From the NCBI RefSeq assembly GCF_040939455.1, contig NC_134120.1:1002501-1066500 (forward strand): a stretch of DNA of 64,000 bases. The letters run 5' to 3'. The position numbers were made by a program, and so were the translations under genes. The DNA is from Microcebus murinus. Taxonomy: Eukaryota > Chordata > Mammalia > Primates > Cheirogaleidae. Below are positions 31,564 through 43,330 of this stretch, in pieces (the first letter of the stretch is position 1; each line of letters opens with the position of its first letter). The notes under the pieces are model-generated. The model was not told the DNA's origin, made no database searches, and saw only the letters and a list, made by a program, of their open reading frames with translations.

Positions 31564-33319
31564 GTAGCAACCACCGTGGCACGTCCCTGGACCCCCGTCC
31601 CCGATGGCGCTGAGGTCCCTGTCCTGGTGCAGACAACAGTGCCGCACCTGGGACCTGAGCTCCGACTTGGGACCACACGGAGGCCACCACCACACAGGCC
31701 CTGACGTCTGATCCGTGGAGGCCGCTACATCTGATCCGTGGTGTGGCCATGGCCGTCCAGCGACAGAGTGGGGCGACCAGCCCAGCAGGCTTTGCTGCGT
31801 GCGGATGTTTCCGTTTAAATTTGCTGACGGTCTACGAAAGAGGCAGCGCCACCTATGAGTTAGCGCCACTGCACCTGAGCTCGGCCAGTGCGTTTGTGCA
31901 GACCTGGACATGCCCGGGGGGCTGCTGTTTCACGTGCCACCATCACTGGCACTAGAGCAAGAGCCGTGGAGACCTGTGCCGCCCCTCCGGGTGCCCAGGC
32001 AGCCAGCGAGCAGGCGGGAAGCTGCAGTGGACCCTCCCGCAAGCAACTAGGGGGACACGCAGTGTGGTCCCCAAGTGCTCCTCGTGGGTGTCCTGGCAGA
32101 GCGTCGGGAGTAGAGACTGGTGGTGTCTGCAAGGGAAGTTCTTGACCTGGAGGGAAGACTGTCCCCTGTGAGACCAGTCCTCTGTCTCGAGAGGCCACTG
32201 TCTGTCCCCACCACCCGCCACAGCGCCTCTCTGCCGGTGGTTTCACACGGCATGCAGGAGCTGGCCGGTGGCTCCTCTCCTCTGCCTTGTTCCTTGCGGT
32301 CCCCTGCCCTGTAGCCCTGCTACCTTCTGCCCCCTTTCTCCCGCAAGTTCCCCAGAAACCAAGCTTCCTTGATGTCAGAGATCACTGTGGCCCCTCTCTC
32401 GGAAACGATGGAAGGGAGAGGAAGAGAAGCGGAGGGACGAGAGGCTGCTCAGGGCACCCATAAGGCCCCTGCACCCCTGCTTCTCAGGGGACAGCGCAGC
32501 TCTCGCCTGGAGGGGACGTGCCCCGGCACCGTGGGGACCACCTTCGGAAGGTCCTGGCTGCACTCTCACCTGAGGTCGGGCAGCAGCGAGCACACCCCTC
32601 ACTCCTGTCTCAGGCATCGGGTGGATCATCCAGGATGTTCCTAGAACAAAACTCTGGCTGGGCGTGTCCAGAGAACCGCAAGAGAATGGTCTGACTGGCG
32701 GGCAGTTGCCCGGAGCCGGGCCGGGGGCGCAGGCCCGCCTCGGGGGCCGGAACGCCGGCACTGGAGGGGGAAGTGGTTTCACATGCTTGATGACAGACAC
32801 GGCTTTTGCTTCGACTTGTTGCTCAAAGCTTCTTAACCACTTGCTCAAATGACCAGGATCCAAAGCCGGGTCCAACAGGGCGTTGCCGTTGCCCTCACGC
32901 TGAGCCCGGAAGGCGCAGGGGCTGCGCGATGGTCTAGCGTCTCTGTCGTCATGAAAACGTCCACTGGGCAGGACCTCAGCTCAGAAAACAGGACTGTGAA
33001 AAATCCGTGTCCCCTAGGGTGGCCTGGTAACGGGAACATCAGAAAGGGTGGCAGAGACGGGTGGCAGCCATGGCACCTGGGGAAACTGAGTCATGCTCGG
33101 AATGCCTGCGCAGCAGCAGTAACAGGTATTTTCTTCCACTCCTACAAATACGAAACTGTCGGAGCCACCTGCAGCCTTTCGCCAACTGTTGTCAAAGCGG
33201 AAGTCTGTCCGGATCAGTAGCGTCGCACCCAGCCTCAGAAACGGTCTTGCAAACGTTCCTTGTTCGCTTCTTATTCTTTAATCCCGGCTGAAGCAGGGAC
33301 GGAAATGGCTGAAATAATT
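31564..33319. other. GC-rich intergenic DNA, nothing recognised
   Basis: No repeat family, exon pair or domain seen. Several medium frames on both strands look like composition effects. Confidence 0.5.
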
Positions 33320-33700
33320 GTCCGTGCGTTGGCCTTAGCGCTCAGGAGTGACCCGACTTTGGCAATTTGTAATCAAGAGTGTACTTGCTAATTTGAAAAA
33401 TGGTGTCAGCAAATGAACTTATTATTGTCCCATCTCCTGGTTTTGTATCAGAGAAGTGTTTTTTTCGGGTGTGTCGTGGTCTTAGGCCCTTTGATGCACT
33501 AGCAACAGAATAAAGAACCTCATGGTCATTTGACCATAAAAGTGAATATATTTTCAATACACTTTCTTAGAAATTTAATCGTCTTGTATGAAAACATAGA
33601 GGGGAAAATAAGCACATCTGAGTGTCCCCTGCTGTGAATTTACACCAAGATCATCCTTTTATGATGTGCAAATGTCAGATACCCATTTTCCCAAAAAAAT
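33320..33700. promoter_or_regulatory. Candidate conserved non-coding element
   Basis: An AT-rich island (GCAATTTGTAATCAAGAGTG near 33362, then CTAATTTGAAAAATGG) with no repeat recognised. Function is inferred from the composition contrast. Confidence 0.35.
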
Positions 33701-33864
33701 TCCTCCTGATGGTGCAGGGATGACAGTGTTTCTGGCTGGGACATTCTGGCTGTGGGATTCTGAGAGGATCCAATAATTTCTGGTGATTCAGATGATCCCT
33801 GCAGGTGTGACAACACCCCGGCCGGGACCATGGATCCCATCTTCCACGTGGCCAGGAGAGGTGT
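33701..33864. other. Spacer, nothing recognised
   Basis: Unique-looking sequence. Confidence 0.5.
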
Positions 33865-33940
33865 GTTTTCAGTTCACGCCCATGTTCCAGTTCACGCCCG
33901 TGTTCCAGTCCACGCCCGTGTTCCAGTTCACGCCTCTGCC
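33865..33940 (+). repeat. 18 bp tandem repeat, about 4 copies
   Basis: TTCACGCCCGTGTTCCAG units with single-base changes (CCCATG, TCCACG). The unit length is a multiple of three, which keeps one frame open, but the array is too short to suggest a protein. Confidence 0.9.
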
Positions 33941-34860
33941 AGCTGCACTGGCTCGGCCGCGCTCCAGCACTCAGGCAGTCCTGACGTTCACCTCCTCGCT
34001 TCTCCTCTCTTTGCCTCGTGTGAGGAATGTCTGCTAGGGACTTTTCCATTTAAACTCATTCGCTGGGGCAGAGTTATTTTCTGTCCTTCAGAAATGACAC
34101 CTCCCAACCAAAACGAAAGTTTCCCACTGAAAGTGCGCCCGGGTCACGTTGCCGCACGCCAGCGCTCGGGCCCGCGGGGGTCGCTCCCTGCGCGGTCCTC
34201 TCCGCCCTGGGGCCGCAAAGCAGGCAGGTGCAAGTTACGGGACCGACCGATTATTTATGGCTTCTGGGTACTTTGTGGGTTTAGCTGGTGAGAAAAGTTC
34301 CATTCCACTCACAGGCGCAAACCCGGCCAACTGTCTGGGCTGATTAAACTCAACACTGTCGCACGAGCACATGGCAGGCAGGAGGAAAATTATGAAATCT
34401 CACCGCCTGTGCCATGGCAACGGGGCAAACAGCTCCTGGGAAGAATGTGGATAATAGGAAATGGCAATATTTCTCTTTGTGTTTTCACTGCTGACAGCTT
34501 TATCCTCACATCTGCCCGGTGCCCAGCGCGCGGGTGGTGGGCCGTCTGGGCCGCTGGCCCTGCCTTCTCTCCCGTCGCGCTCCGCTGTCCGCCGGGCGAG
34601 CCCTGCACGGCCGGCTCGGTCTCCAGGACGCAGACCAGGCCCGGTGCGGTGTCGTCATGGGTATTTGTTTACCAGGACGACAGCAGCGCAGCCCACGCGT
34701 GGTTCAGACCCAGGACCCAGCAGCGTTTGACCCAAAGTGAAAAGCTGGGAAACCTGCAGACACAGGTCTCAAAGTGGTGTGTGAATCGCTTTTTTTTTTT
34801 GAGAGTGAAACTAAAAAGCAAAGACACGTCCTTTCCAATTACCCCCAATCAATGTTACAC
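33941..34860. promoter_or_regulatory. Mixed region: small CpG-rich patch and candidate conserved elements
   Basis: A CpG-rich patch at about 34140-34230 is followed by lower-GC sequence (CGACCGATTATTTATGGCTT near 34242, GCTGATTAAACTCAACAC near 34338). A second GC-rich patch lies at 34510-34700. No gene recognised. The layout resembles the other enhancer-like islands. Confidence 0.3.
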
Positions 34861-35239
34861 GCTATTTGAAAACAAATTCTCTTTCTCCTTTGGAATCTGA
34901 CAGTGGCTGTGGCTCTAGAATATTCTCTCTCTGCTCCACACTTTTCTCACCGCTGGGTCTTCTCTCGGCTGGTTCGTGTTCCTTGGGAGACGGGCCGGGG
35001 TCCCTGGCGGTCCGGGCTAGAGAGGGGCCGTGCGTCCAGGCTTCTCCAGGACCACGGACAGCAGCAGGTGGGGTGGGGGCGTCGCCGGCTGATCTCACAC
35101 AGTTGCTGTCTGCGTTCAGCGCCACCCTCCCCGGCCACTGGCTGTGGGATTCTGGTTGTCTCTTCTTTTAGAATTTTCCTAGTAGGTATGCACATGCGTC
35201 TGTGTGTCTGAATATATGCCCAGATGTCAAATCTCCTGG
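34861..35239. other. Spacer, nothing recognised
   Basis: Mixed composition, no feature supported. Confidence 0.5.
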
Positions 35240-35440
35240 GTGGAAGCCCCTGTTCTGCCAGCTACTTCTCCATGAACTGGGAAAATTAGTATTTTTGTTA
35301 GTTTCCTTTTCTGTAAAATGAGAATATTCATGTTCTGTTTGTTTCTTGTGATAGTGAGATAATGCATGAAAGCTCTGACGAGCACCGATATACAGCAGGT
35401 GCTCAATAACTACAAGTTGCTGTTGTGATTAGGTTTACAC
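35240..35440 (+). mobile_element. MIR SINE, sense
   Basis: Contains the MIR order: GTTCTGCCAGCTACTTCTCC, TTTCCTTTTCTGTAAAATGA, GATAATGCATGAAAGC and CAGCAGGTGCTCAATAACTA. Confidence 0.85.
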
Positions 35441-35994
35441 ATGCCTGGGTTCTGACTTGCGTCACGATACAGTGGAGATGTTTTCCTGAGTGGACATAGT
35501 TCTTTCAGGTGGATTTTCTATCCCACGTGCATGTGAGGGACAGAACTCACCTCATTCACCTGTGAGCTAGGGCACCTGTAGGGCGGGAACCGGCACTGCT
35601 CTCAACGGCCCGGCAGGGAGCCAGGCCCCGGCACCCATGTCCGCAGGTTGTGAAACAAACACTGAATAAACTCACGTCCAGACCGCTGGGTAACTCCTCG
35701 CCTAATTTCCCCATTTCTAAAGGGCAAGTGTCACAGGCTTCTGTTACAATATATGATTTAATAAGAGGCTCAAATCTGGTATTGTCATTCAGAAGGGACC
35801 GATATGACTGTGTTCGTAAAGTTGTTCAGAACCTGAGTATTCTTCAGTGGATGAGGAATATTTAAATTCTGTCTTTGTATAATTAAATATGGGTTTCATA
35901 TGTATATTCTGTTTCTACAATAGCCTGAAGAGTATTTTTTGAAAAGACGTTTTGAAGTTATTCATTTGCTGGCCTTCTATCCAATGCTACGGAC
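35441..35994. other. Intergenic DNA, nothing recognised
   Basis: Unique-looking, AT-richer after 35700. No feature supported. Confidence 0.5.
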
Positions 35995-36217
35995 TGGTCA
36001 GTCCGGGCTGCTGTAACAAAGTATCGTAGACCAGGCGGCCTAGACAACAGAAACTCATTTTTGGGTTGCAGCCTGCTGTCTTCTTGCTGTGTTCCCATGC
36101 AAAAAGGGGAGAGGGAGAGTGGGGGGTGGAGAGAGACAGACAGAGACAGAGACACACACAGAGATGCAGAGAGATAGAGAGAGGGACAGAGAGAGAGACA
36201 CACACAGTTAGAGAGAC

Positions 36218-36249
<32 letters not shown>

Positions 36250-36460
36250 TGAGCATGTGCGCTCAGGACTGCTTATGTCTTTTCTAATAAGGACACTAGT
36301 CCTGTTCATGAGGGTCCACCCTCATGAGTTAATCACCTCCCAAGTCCCCTGCCTACAAATGCCATCACACTGGGGATTACAGCTTCAATTTATGGTTTTT
36401 TTTTGGTGTGTGAGGCACAAATATTCAGCCCCTCACTCGATAGCTTCCAGGATGTCTGCC
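35995..36460 (-). mobile_element. MaLR/MLT1-type LTR, antisense, with internal GA expansion
   Basis: Starts GGGCTGCTGTAACAAAGTAT and ends with AATAAGGACACTAGTCCTGT, then CATGAGTTAATCACCTCCCA and CACTGGGGATTACAG, the reverse of MaLR LTR landmarks. Its centre has expanded into a GA/GACA microsatellite (36106-36252). Confidence 0.75.
36106..36252 (+). repeat. (GA)n/(GACA)n microsatellite inside an LTR
   Basis: Imperfect GAGAGACAGA-type repeats ending in a pure GA tract of about 22 bases near 36230-36250. Likely polymorphic in length. Confidence 0.95.
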
Positions 36461-37294
36461 ACCTGACGTGTAATGTCAGGTTAGCCGAGCAGGCAGCCCC
36501 CTCCCCGCTGCACCACGGCAGAGGTAACGTCGAGAGCCGTGAACCTGGCACGATCGATGCTTGAATTTCAAGACAAGGGTTCTCCCTTGCGAGGTGATCG
36601 AGCGGCTCTGTCAAGCAGGTGTCACGCATCTCTTACCTTTGCTGCAGTCCTCCAGCAGTGCTCCCAGCTGGCTGGGACTTGAGGCCACATGTGCCACCCA
36701 CAGGGACAACCGCACTCTCAGCGGGGTTTAGGGTCTGCTGTGGCGCCTTCCCTCCTGTGAGTGAGTCTCTGCTGTGGATGCTCTGGTGCCAACCCCAGGC
36801 CTGCTGCTCTCACCTGATCTCCTGCCCCGGACTGATCCTGCACTCCGTCAGGATCTGGCCTCCCCGACACTGTTCCCGTCTCCTGAGGACACGGACTTCC
36901 AGCACCACGCGTTTCCCGGTAAAAAGTCTCCGCTTCCACTCCCGAGCCCAGTGATGTGGCTGTGTCCCTCCGGGCTGGTGCTGCTCTCCCCTTTTGGGGC
37001 TGGGGAAGATGGGGGTTAGGATGCCTTTTTTTTTTTTTTCTGTTGGGGCTGCTCACGCCCTGTGTGTTGGGCACCAGATTTCAATCCGGGCTTTCTTCAC
37101 TTTCCATAGCAGCCAACACCCTGGACTGCCTCATTCCCTTCCCATCCTCTGATTTCTTCAAGGAAAGTTTGTCTGATTATTCCTCAACTTATAAATCAAA
37201 CTAGTCAATGATTACACATCCACTGAGTGCCTGCTGTGTTTACGTATTTCATTTGGTTTTCATTTATCCGGGTTATCTCTGCGCCTACATTTAC
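36461..37294. other. Intergenic DNA, nothing recognised
   Basis: GC-rich at first, with a T run at 37026-37041. No feature supported. Confidence 0.5.
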
Positions 37295-37480
37295 CTGCCT
37301 GTACCCTATTTCCGTTTGCAGTCTCACTTCTCACAGGAAGTCTCCTCAGACTGCAGGGCTGGGGCATATCCGCTTCCCTGGTGGCCCTGTGCGACTGACC
37401 ACGCCATCTCACTCTGGCCACACTTTCCAGGCCGCCTCTGTGACGGGCTGTGTTACTTGCGAGTTGTCACTGTACGGTAA
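37295..37480 (-). mobile_element. Possible L2 fragment, antisense
   Basis: Text such as CTCACAGGAAGTCTCCTCAG and GCCATCTCACTCTGGCCACA resembles the reversed 3' end of L2. The match is loose. Confidence 0.35.
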
Positions 37481-38681
37481 ACGCTTGGGCTTCCTCTCGT
37501 GAGACCCCCTTCTGCAGCCCTTTGACTAAGGGGGACTAGTCAAGCCTTCAGTGCCCGGCCGGCCTCCAGGTGTGGGGCGAGAAGGAAGCCCTGGAACTCA
37601 CTGCCCTGCATTTCTCGAGCACGAGGGCCCTGGCCAGCCTGCCCTCTCCTGTCCTGTGTGTTGTGTGTGGCCGGATCCTTTACTGGAAGAAGGAGAAAGT
37701 GGGATAAATGGGACTGTTCCATCTTGGCCAAAATCAAAACGTTTCCTTGTCATTTCTAATCTATTAAAATAAAAATAGAAGAAAATAAAGAGACGTTGAT
37801 GAACAAAGTTCAATATAGACAAGGGATTCTGAGTCTCTGCCACACTGACAGGTGGAGGTGGGCGAGTGTTTGTTGGGGCTGCCCTGCCTGTGGGTGCTGA
37901 GCGGTGTCCTGGCTGCCACCCACTGACGCTACGTGACACTCAGTGATGACACCCAGTGTCTCCAGCCATCACCTAATGGGGCCTGGGAGGCAACATCGCT
38001 GCCTATCGAGAGCCCTGGTGTATTAATACATCAACTGAAAATACTTCATATGCATCCAGACTTACATACGACTAGAGCATCTTATTGAGTCTTTTGTAAA
38101 AATAAATAAATAAATTGTAGCAAGTGTATCAATATCACTAAAAATGTGTGACAAAAAATATCTTGCCAAAGAACAATAGGTGAACAGTATATCCAAAAGA
38201 TGTTTTATGACACAAGAGCTACCTAGCCTGGCTGACACCCCATCGGGGATTCTGACACACATCCCCACATGAGGTGAGACACGCAACTGACACGTCCTGA
38301 GCTTTTGTGCACAGCCAAGCAGACAGTGAGTTCCACGCTCCTCTGACGTGAGCTGCGCCCTGAGTCGGGGCTCTGCACTTCTGCCCTCGAGCCCAAGTGA
38401 GACTCTTCCCGTCCCACATCCAGGCTGATCCTGCTCCCACAGACATGCAAACAGGGCCCAGCCCACTTAAACAAACCAGATCCATTTGCCCCCACGATTT
38501 CCCACAGAATCTGCCACCAGAGAAGAGATTCCCATGAAGTCCTTTACTCTCGGCAGTGTGTCCAGATGACCGCTGCTCTAAACATGCCAGTCACGGAAGG
38601 AAAAGACATCCCAACCACTACAAATTAGGCTACTGTCACCTCTATAGCCTCTTCATACCAGCGAGACCCAAGGAATAGAGA
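37481..38681. other. Intergenic DNA, nothing recognised
   Basis: Contains an AAATAAATAAATAAA run near 38100 and an AT-rich part at 38010-38220. No gene or named repeat supported. Confidence 0.45.
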
Positions 38682-38850
38682 GAACCCACACTTGGGGCCA
38701 GAGGGCCCGGGCTTGTGCCTCTGCTCCTAACTCTATGGCACTTTTTTCCACAAGCCCCATTTCCCTCCTAGGAAAAATGGGTATAATAACACTACTTGTA
38801 GGACCACAATAAAATTTAAACTAAGTAACACAGGTATTGACACTTTCTAA
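38682..38850 (+). mobile_element. MIR SINE, sense
   Basis: Reads CACTTGGGGCCAGAGGGCCC, then TGCCTCTGCTCCTAACTC and TAGGAAAAATGGGTATAATA, in the MIR order. Confidence 0.7.
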
Positions 38851-39179
38851 CCTGTACAGAAGTGTTCACAGTGGGCTGTTATACCTCATGCTCCTCAAAA
38901 TCCTTATAGCATTTATAGGTGCAGCATATTAATTGCTAAGTTATGTTATATGTCAACAATCAATGCATGAATTAATTAACTAATTACAGTGATGTCACCA
39001 AAACTCCATTTTTTACGTTTTAAATGCATAGAGTTTATGCCAAGAAATCTGTTAGGTTTGAGGATACAAAGTTGTCCTTGATCTCAAGGGATTCATAACC
39101 ATTCACTCCTGTATTCAAATGATCATTCTTCATCACTTGTTATATCAACCTACTGATCCCTGTCCCGGCACTGGGGTAG
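38851..39179. other. AT-rich spacer, nothing recognised
   Basis: Contains CATGAATTAATTAACTAATT near 38965, a run of TAATTA-like cores, but no other support. Confidence 0.4.
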
Positions 39180-40605
39180 GTGTAACAATGATCAGGACAG
39201 AACCGGGAAATCCACTTCCAGTGAGAAAAGAAGTCAACAGACACCAACACTGAGATAAATCTGCTGCTGAAATGATCAGACAAGGATTTTAAAGCAAACA
39301 CTCTACAAATGCTTCAATAAGGAATTAACCATTCTCTTGATACAAATGAAAATTGGAAATATCATCAAAGAAATATAGGTTACCAACAACAACAGAAAAG
39401 GAACCAAATGAAGACAATAAAACTAAAAAATGCAATCACTGAAGAAAACCCAGACAAACCCAGCTCAGAGTAGAGCGGCGGAGGAGGAGGAGGGTAGGAT
39501 TAGGTACTTGAGGACAGATCTATAAGATTTGCCCCACCTGGGAAACCAAGAAAATAGATTAACAACATTTAAAAGTATCAGACACCTGTAGTACCACAAC
39601 ACAAGATCTATCATTTGTGGTGCTGGATTTCCAGAAGGGGAGGAGACACAATGGGACTGAAAAATTACTTGAAGAAATTATTGCTGAAAACTCTCCAAAT
39701 TTGGCAAAAAACAAAACCAAAGATTCAAGAAGCTAAACAAATCACAAATAGAATAAATAAAAAAAATCCCACACCAAGAGACATCATAATTAATCTTCTG
39801 AAAATTGAAAAGTCTTGAGCATAGCCAGAGAGAAATGTCACGTCACCTGTGGGGCAGTAACGGGTGACAGCAGATTTCCCCTCTGAAATCATGGGGGACG
39901 GAAGGAAGTGGCATGGCATATTTTAAGTACTGAGAAAAAAGAACTGTCAACCCAGTATTCTGCATTCAGTAAAAATATCCTTCAGAAATGAAGGGGAAAT
40001 TAACACGTTCTCAGAGGAAGAAAACCTAAGGTAATTTGTTCCTAGGAAGTCTGTCCTCAAAGAATCACTAGAGGGAATTCTCCAAACATAATAGAAATGA
40101 AAACAAAAGAAGGCTGGGAACTTCAGAAAGGAAAGAAGATTAAGGTGGGTAAAAGCAAAGGTAAATTATCCCCTTCAGAGTTTCCTAAATCATACTTGAT
40201 TATTGAAGCAAAAATGATAACACCATGTGGTGTGGTGCTCAGTGTATATAGAAAAAACAGCACAATTATATTGAAAGGGATATAATGGAAATCATATTTC
40301 AGTACTTACTCAGAGTGGTAACATGTGGATACCAGTAGACTGTGAGAAATTATGTGTTTATCGCAATACCAAGCAACAAATAACGCAACTATACAAAATG
40401 TGATATACTAAAAACACTGTAAATAAATAAAGACAAAATCCTAAAAATTGTTCAAGTAGCCCACAAGTGGTCTAAATACAATGATTAAAAGTCAGAGGTG
40501 TCAGAGGAGATTTAAAAAAAAATAAAACAACATGATCCAATAGTCAGTCTACAGGAAACTTACCTCAAATATAACAACACAGGTGGGTTGAAAGTAAAGA
40601 ATGTC
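39180..40605 (+). mobile_element. Ancient L1M 5' and mid region, sense
   Basis: A-rich sense-strand L1M text: AAAACTCTCCAAATTTGGCA, GATTCAAGAAGCTAAACAAA, AAGAACTGTCAACCCAGTAT, AAAATATCCTTCAGAAATGA and, near the end, ACATGATCCAATAGTCAGTC. This is old L1 sequence with only scraps of open frame left. Confidence 0.8.
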
Positions 40606-41340
40606 AGTTTCCTGCAAAACTAAACACGTGCTTACCAGGTGGCCCAGTAATTGCATCCTTGGGCATCTATCCTAGAGGAAAAAAATTATGTGCAAATAAA
40701 AACCTGTGCATGAATGTTCATAGCGGCTTCATCTGTAACAGCAAAAACTGGATACAACTCCAATGTCAGTCGGCAGGTGAGTGGTTGAACAAGCCATGCT
40801 CCATCCGTACCACAGGCACTGCTCCACAATAAAAAGGCAGAAACTGTTGATCCCCATGGTAACTTGGATGGATCCCAAGTGCTTGCCCTGAGGAGAAAAG
40901 GCCAATCCCAAAAGGTTGCATGTGTGTGATTCCACTCACGTGATGTTTGACACGACAGAGCTGGAGACGGAGCAGATTGGTGGCTGCCTGGGGTCGGGGG
41001 CCAGGAAGGAGGTGGCCAAGGCCATAACCCATTAGCTCTGGGTTCCTGGGAAGGCACCTTGCTGGGTCTTGGCCATGCCAGTGGCCACCAGGCGTGTTGA
41101 TGTGATAAAAGTGCACACACAGACATGAGTGCTTGTAAAAATGGTGAAATCTTTAAAAAGGCCAGTGGACTGTGTCCATGTTAATTTCCTGGTTGTGATA
41201 TTGTTCTATAGCGACGACGTGAGATGTTTTCACTGGGAGAAACTGGGTGAAGGGTATTTTTCAGAGTCTCCCTGTACTATTTTTTACAATCGCATGTGAC
41301 TATAATTATCTCCATAACAAAATAAAAAATTATAAGGAAC
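40606..41340 (+). mobile_element. Ancient L1M 3' end, sense
   Basis: Begins GGTGGCCCAGTAATTGCATC and continues GCATGAATGTTCATAGCGGC, CTCCACAATAAAAAGGCAG, GTGATTCCACTCACGTGATG and GGGTGAAGGGTATTTTTCAG, ending in an A-rich tail with AATAAA near 41323. It likely belongs to the same element as the preceding stretch, with most of ORF2 deleted. Confidence 0.85.
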
Positions 41341-41990
41341 ACAAATTTTTATTTTTATAGTTAAAATATCTGAAAGCTTCTAATGAATAAATCAGGGTTC
41401 AGCGGTCTCTCTGCTTCTTCCAGCCCCCATCGTGAGTCCTCCCTCCCTGCATGGGACGCTCCCCTGGGCGGTGCAGGGGCCTGGCGAGGGGCTCTGTCAC
41501 CATCTGCCACCGTGGGTCTCAGACCAGAGCTGCCCGCCCCACCGGTGTCTGTGTCAGGCAAGCTGGCTTCTTCCAGGGACCGAGATGGGGTCGCTCTCAG
41601 TCGTTCAGATGCGAGGCCCTCGGCGCCCCAGGGCCGGGAGCACATCTGGGCTGCACACAGCCCCACGTGGAGTCAGGCTCGCCACAGCTGTCAGTACTGG
41701 AACGAAGCCTCCGACTCTGGCCGAGGCTCTGCCCGGCCGGTGTGCGTTGCGAGGGGCTGGACACTCGGCACCGGCCTAGCTCGCGGCCTCGGGACGCCGT
41801 GTTCCTCGGCGGCAGCGATCGATTGTCTCATTGCAACCTTACACTTTTAAAATCCTGGCAGAGAAAGTGGTGACACAGCTCTGCAGTGCGAAAGCGTCGC
41901 CGCGGGGCTCTTCCTGTGCTGGAAATCGGGGTGCTGCCGGAGGGGCGCAGGGGGGCGTCGAACCCGTGAGCGGGCTCTAGAGCCCCCACG
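41341..41990. other. GC-rich flank of a CpG island
   Basis: CpG density rises after about 41740. No domain or exon pair supported. Confidence 0.45.
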
Positions 41991-42480
41991 GGGACGCGGT
42001 CGGCCCTGCAAACCCGGTGTGTCCTCTCACAGGTTCGCTGCTCTGCGGACCTGCCCGCGGCCCAGGAGAAAGCGGGACTTTCGGCAACCATGGGTGCCAC
42101 CCAGATGAAATTGCCCGACCCAAGTTCGGCTGTTTGGTAGGATCCCGCCATCAGCATAACGTCATAGCGCGCAGCGAGTCCCGCTCTGCGCGGGACTTTT
42201 ACGTCATCAGCCGGCCCCTGCGCTGAGTGGCTGCAGTTCCCGCCGTCAGGAGCGCGCCTACCCCTGGGCGCGGCGTCGCGCGCGCGTGCGTGTTGTCTGC
42301 GCGACGCTAGGATCTTCGGCGCCCTCTGGGTCTGACCTCTCGGCTCTGGTCTGGGCGACAGGTATGTCTGCACGTGGTTGTCGTGTTTGCGCTGAAGTGT
42401 ATCGGATGATCCTAGATATCTCCATGTTCGGTCTCCCGAGTTGAGAACGTGAGCGGACTCGAAATGCCCGAGGGGCTCGG
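41990..42480. promoter_or_regulatory. CpG island with paired CRE sites, candidate promoter
   Basis: Dense CpG with GC-box-like and CRE-like content. TAACGTCAT (42157-42165) and TTACGTCAT (42199-42207) are CRE half-sites whose ACGTCA cores start exactly 42 bp apart, about four helical turns, in the same orientation. Between them lies an inverted repeat, CGCGCAG at 42168-42174 and CTGCGCG at 42186-42192. A strong splice donor, GACAG|GTATGT, begins at 42362, and an acceptor-like TGTCCTCTCACAG ends at 42032. The core looks like a TATA-less, cAMP-responsive promoter with a first exon ending near 42361. No coding exon was recognised; a 16-codon frame begins at ATG 42090 in strong Kozak context. Confidence 0.5.
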
Positions 42481-42489
42481 CCGGTCCCG

Positions 42490-42990
42490 CGCTGCTGGGC
42501 GCCGCATGGGTGCCGTGTGGGGTGCCGTGTGGGTGCCGTGTGGGCGCCGTGAAGGGAGACGTACGGGGTTCTGTGTGGGCGCCATGTGGACGCTGTGTGG
42601 GGTTCCGTGTGGGCGCCGTGTGGGGAGCCTTGTGGGTGCCGTGTGGACGCTGTGTGGGGTTCCATGTGGGGAGCCTTGTGGGTGCCGTGTGGACGCTGTG
42701 TGGGGTTCCGTGTGGGCGCCGTGTGGGGAGCCTTGTGGGTGCTGTGTGGACGCTGTGTGGGGTTCCGTGTGGGCGCCGTGTGGGGTGCCGTGTGGGTGCC
42801 ATGTGGACGCTGTGTGGGGTTCCGTGTGTGGAGCCACGTGGGTGCCGTGTGGACGCCGTGTGGGGAGCCTTGTGGGTGCCGTGTGGACGCTGTGTGGGGT
42901 TCCATGTGGGCACCGTGTGGGGAGCCGTGTGGGTGCCGTGTGGACGCTATGTGGGGTTCCGTGTGGGGAGCCTTGTGGGTGCCACGTCGG
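42490..42990 (+). repeat. Minisatellite, 57 bp higher-order unit built of 11-12 bp subunits
   Basis: The subunit is GCCGTGTGGGG with variants GCTGTGTGGGG, GCCTTGTGGGT and TTCCGTGTGGGC. The GACGC anchor recurs at 42589, 42646, 42692, 42749, 42806, 42852, 42886 and 42943: spacing is 57 in most cases and 46 or 34 where one or two subunits are missing. The plus strand is G-rich and could form quadruplexes. Because 57 is divisible by three and no unit has a stop, frames of 280-380 residues run through on both strands; these are repeat artefacts. Confidence 0.95.
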
Positions 42991-43330
42991 GTGCACGGCT
43001 CAAGCTGCGCCTGGGAGAAGTCGAGGCAGACGCCGTGCGCATCCAACCCTGCCTCTCCGCGGAGCCTCCTGGTTTCCTGGGGTGCGACTCCCTTCCCTCC
43101 GCCCGCGGGGTTGCGCACTCGCCCCTGCCCTGTCCTGGGCGGTCGCGGTGCCTGGACCCCCTCCTGCCGTCCATCCCGATGCCACCGTCCTGCTCCGCGT
43201 CCCGCGTCGCCAGAGCTTCCGGCCGACACGACACGACGCGTGGCTCCGCGGGGACGCCGAGGCCGCCCGGCTCGGACTGTCCCCGGAGCCTGGCTCGTCT
43301 CGAAAAGCCCTTCTCCTTTGGTGCTTTCAG
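42991..43330. other. CpG-dense flank of the minisatellite
   Basis: CpG remains dense to about 43290 (for example GACACGACACGACGCG near 43225). No domain recognised. It may be the second half of the same CpG island, split by the array. Confidence 0.45.
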
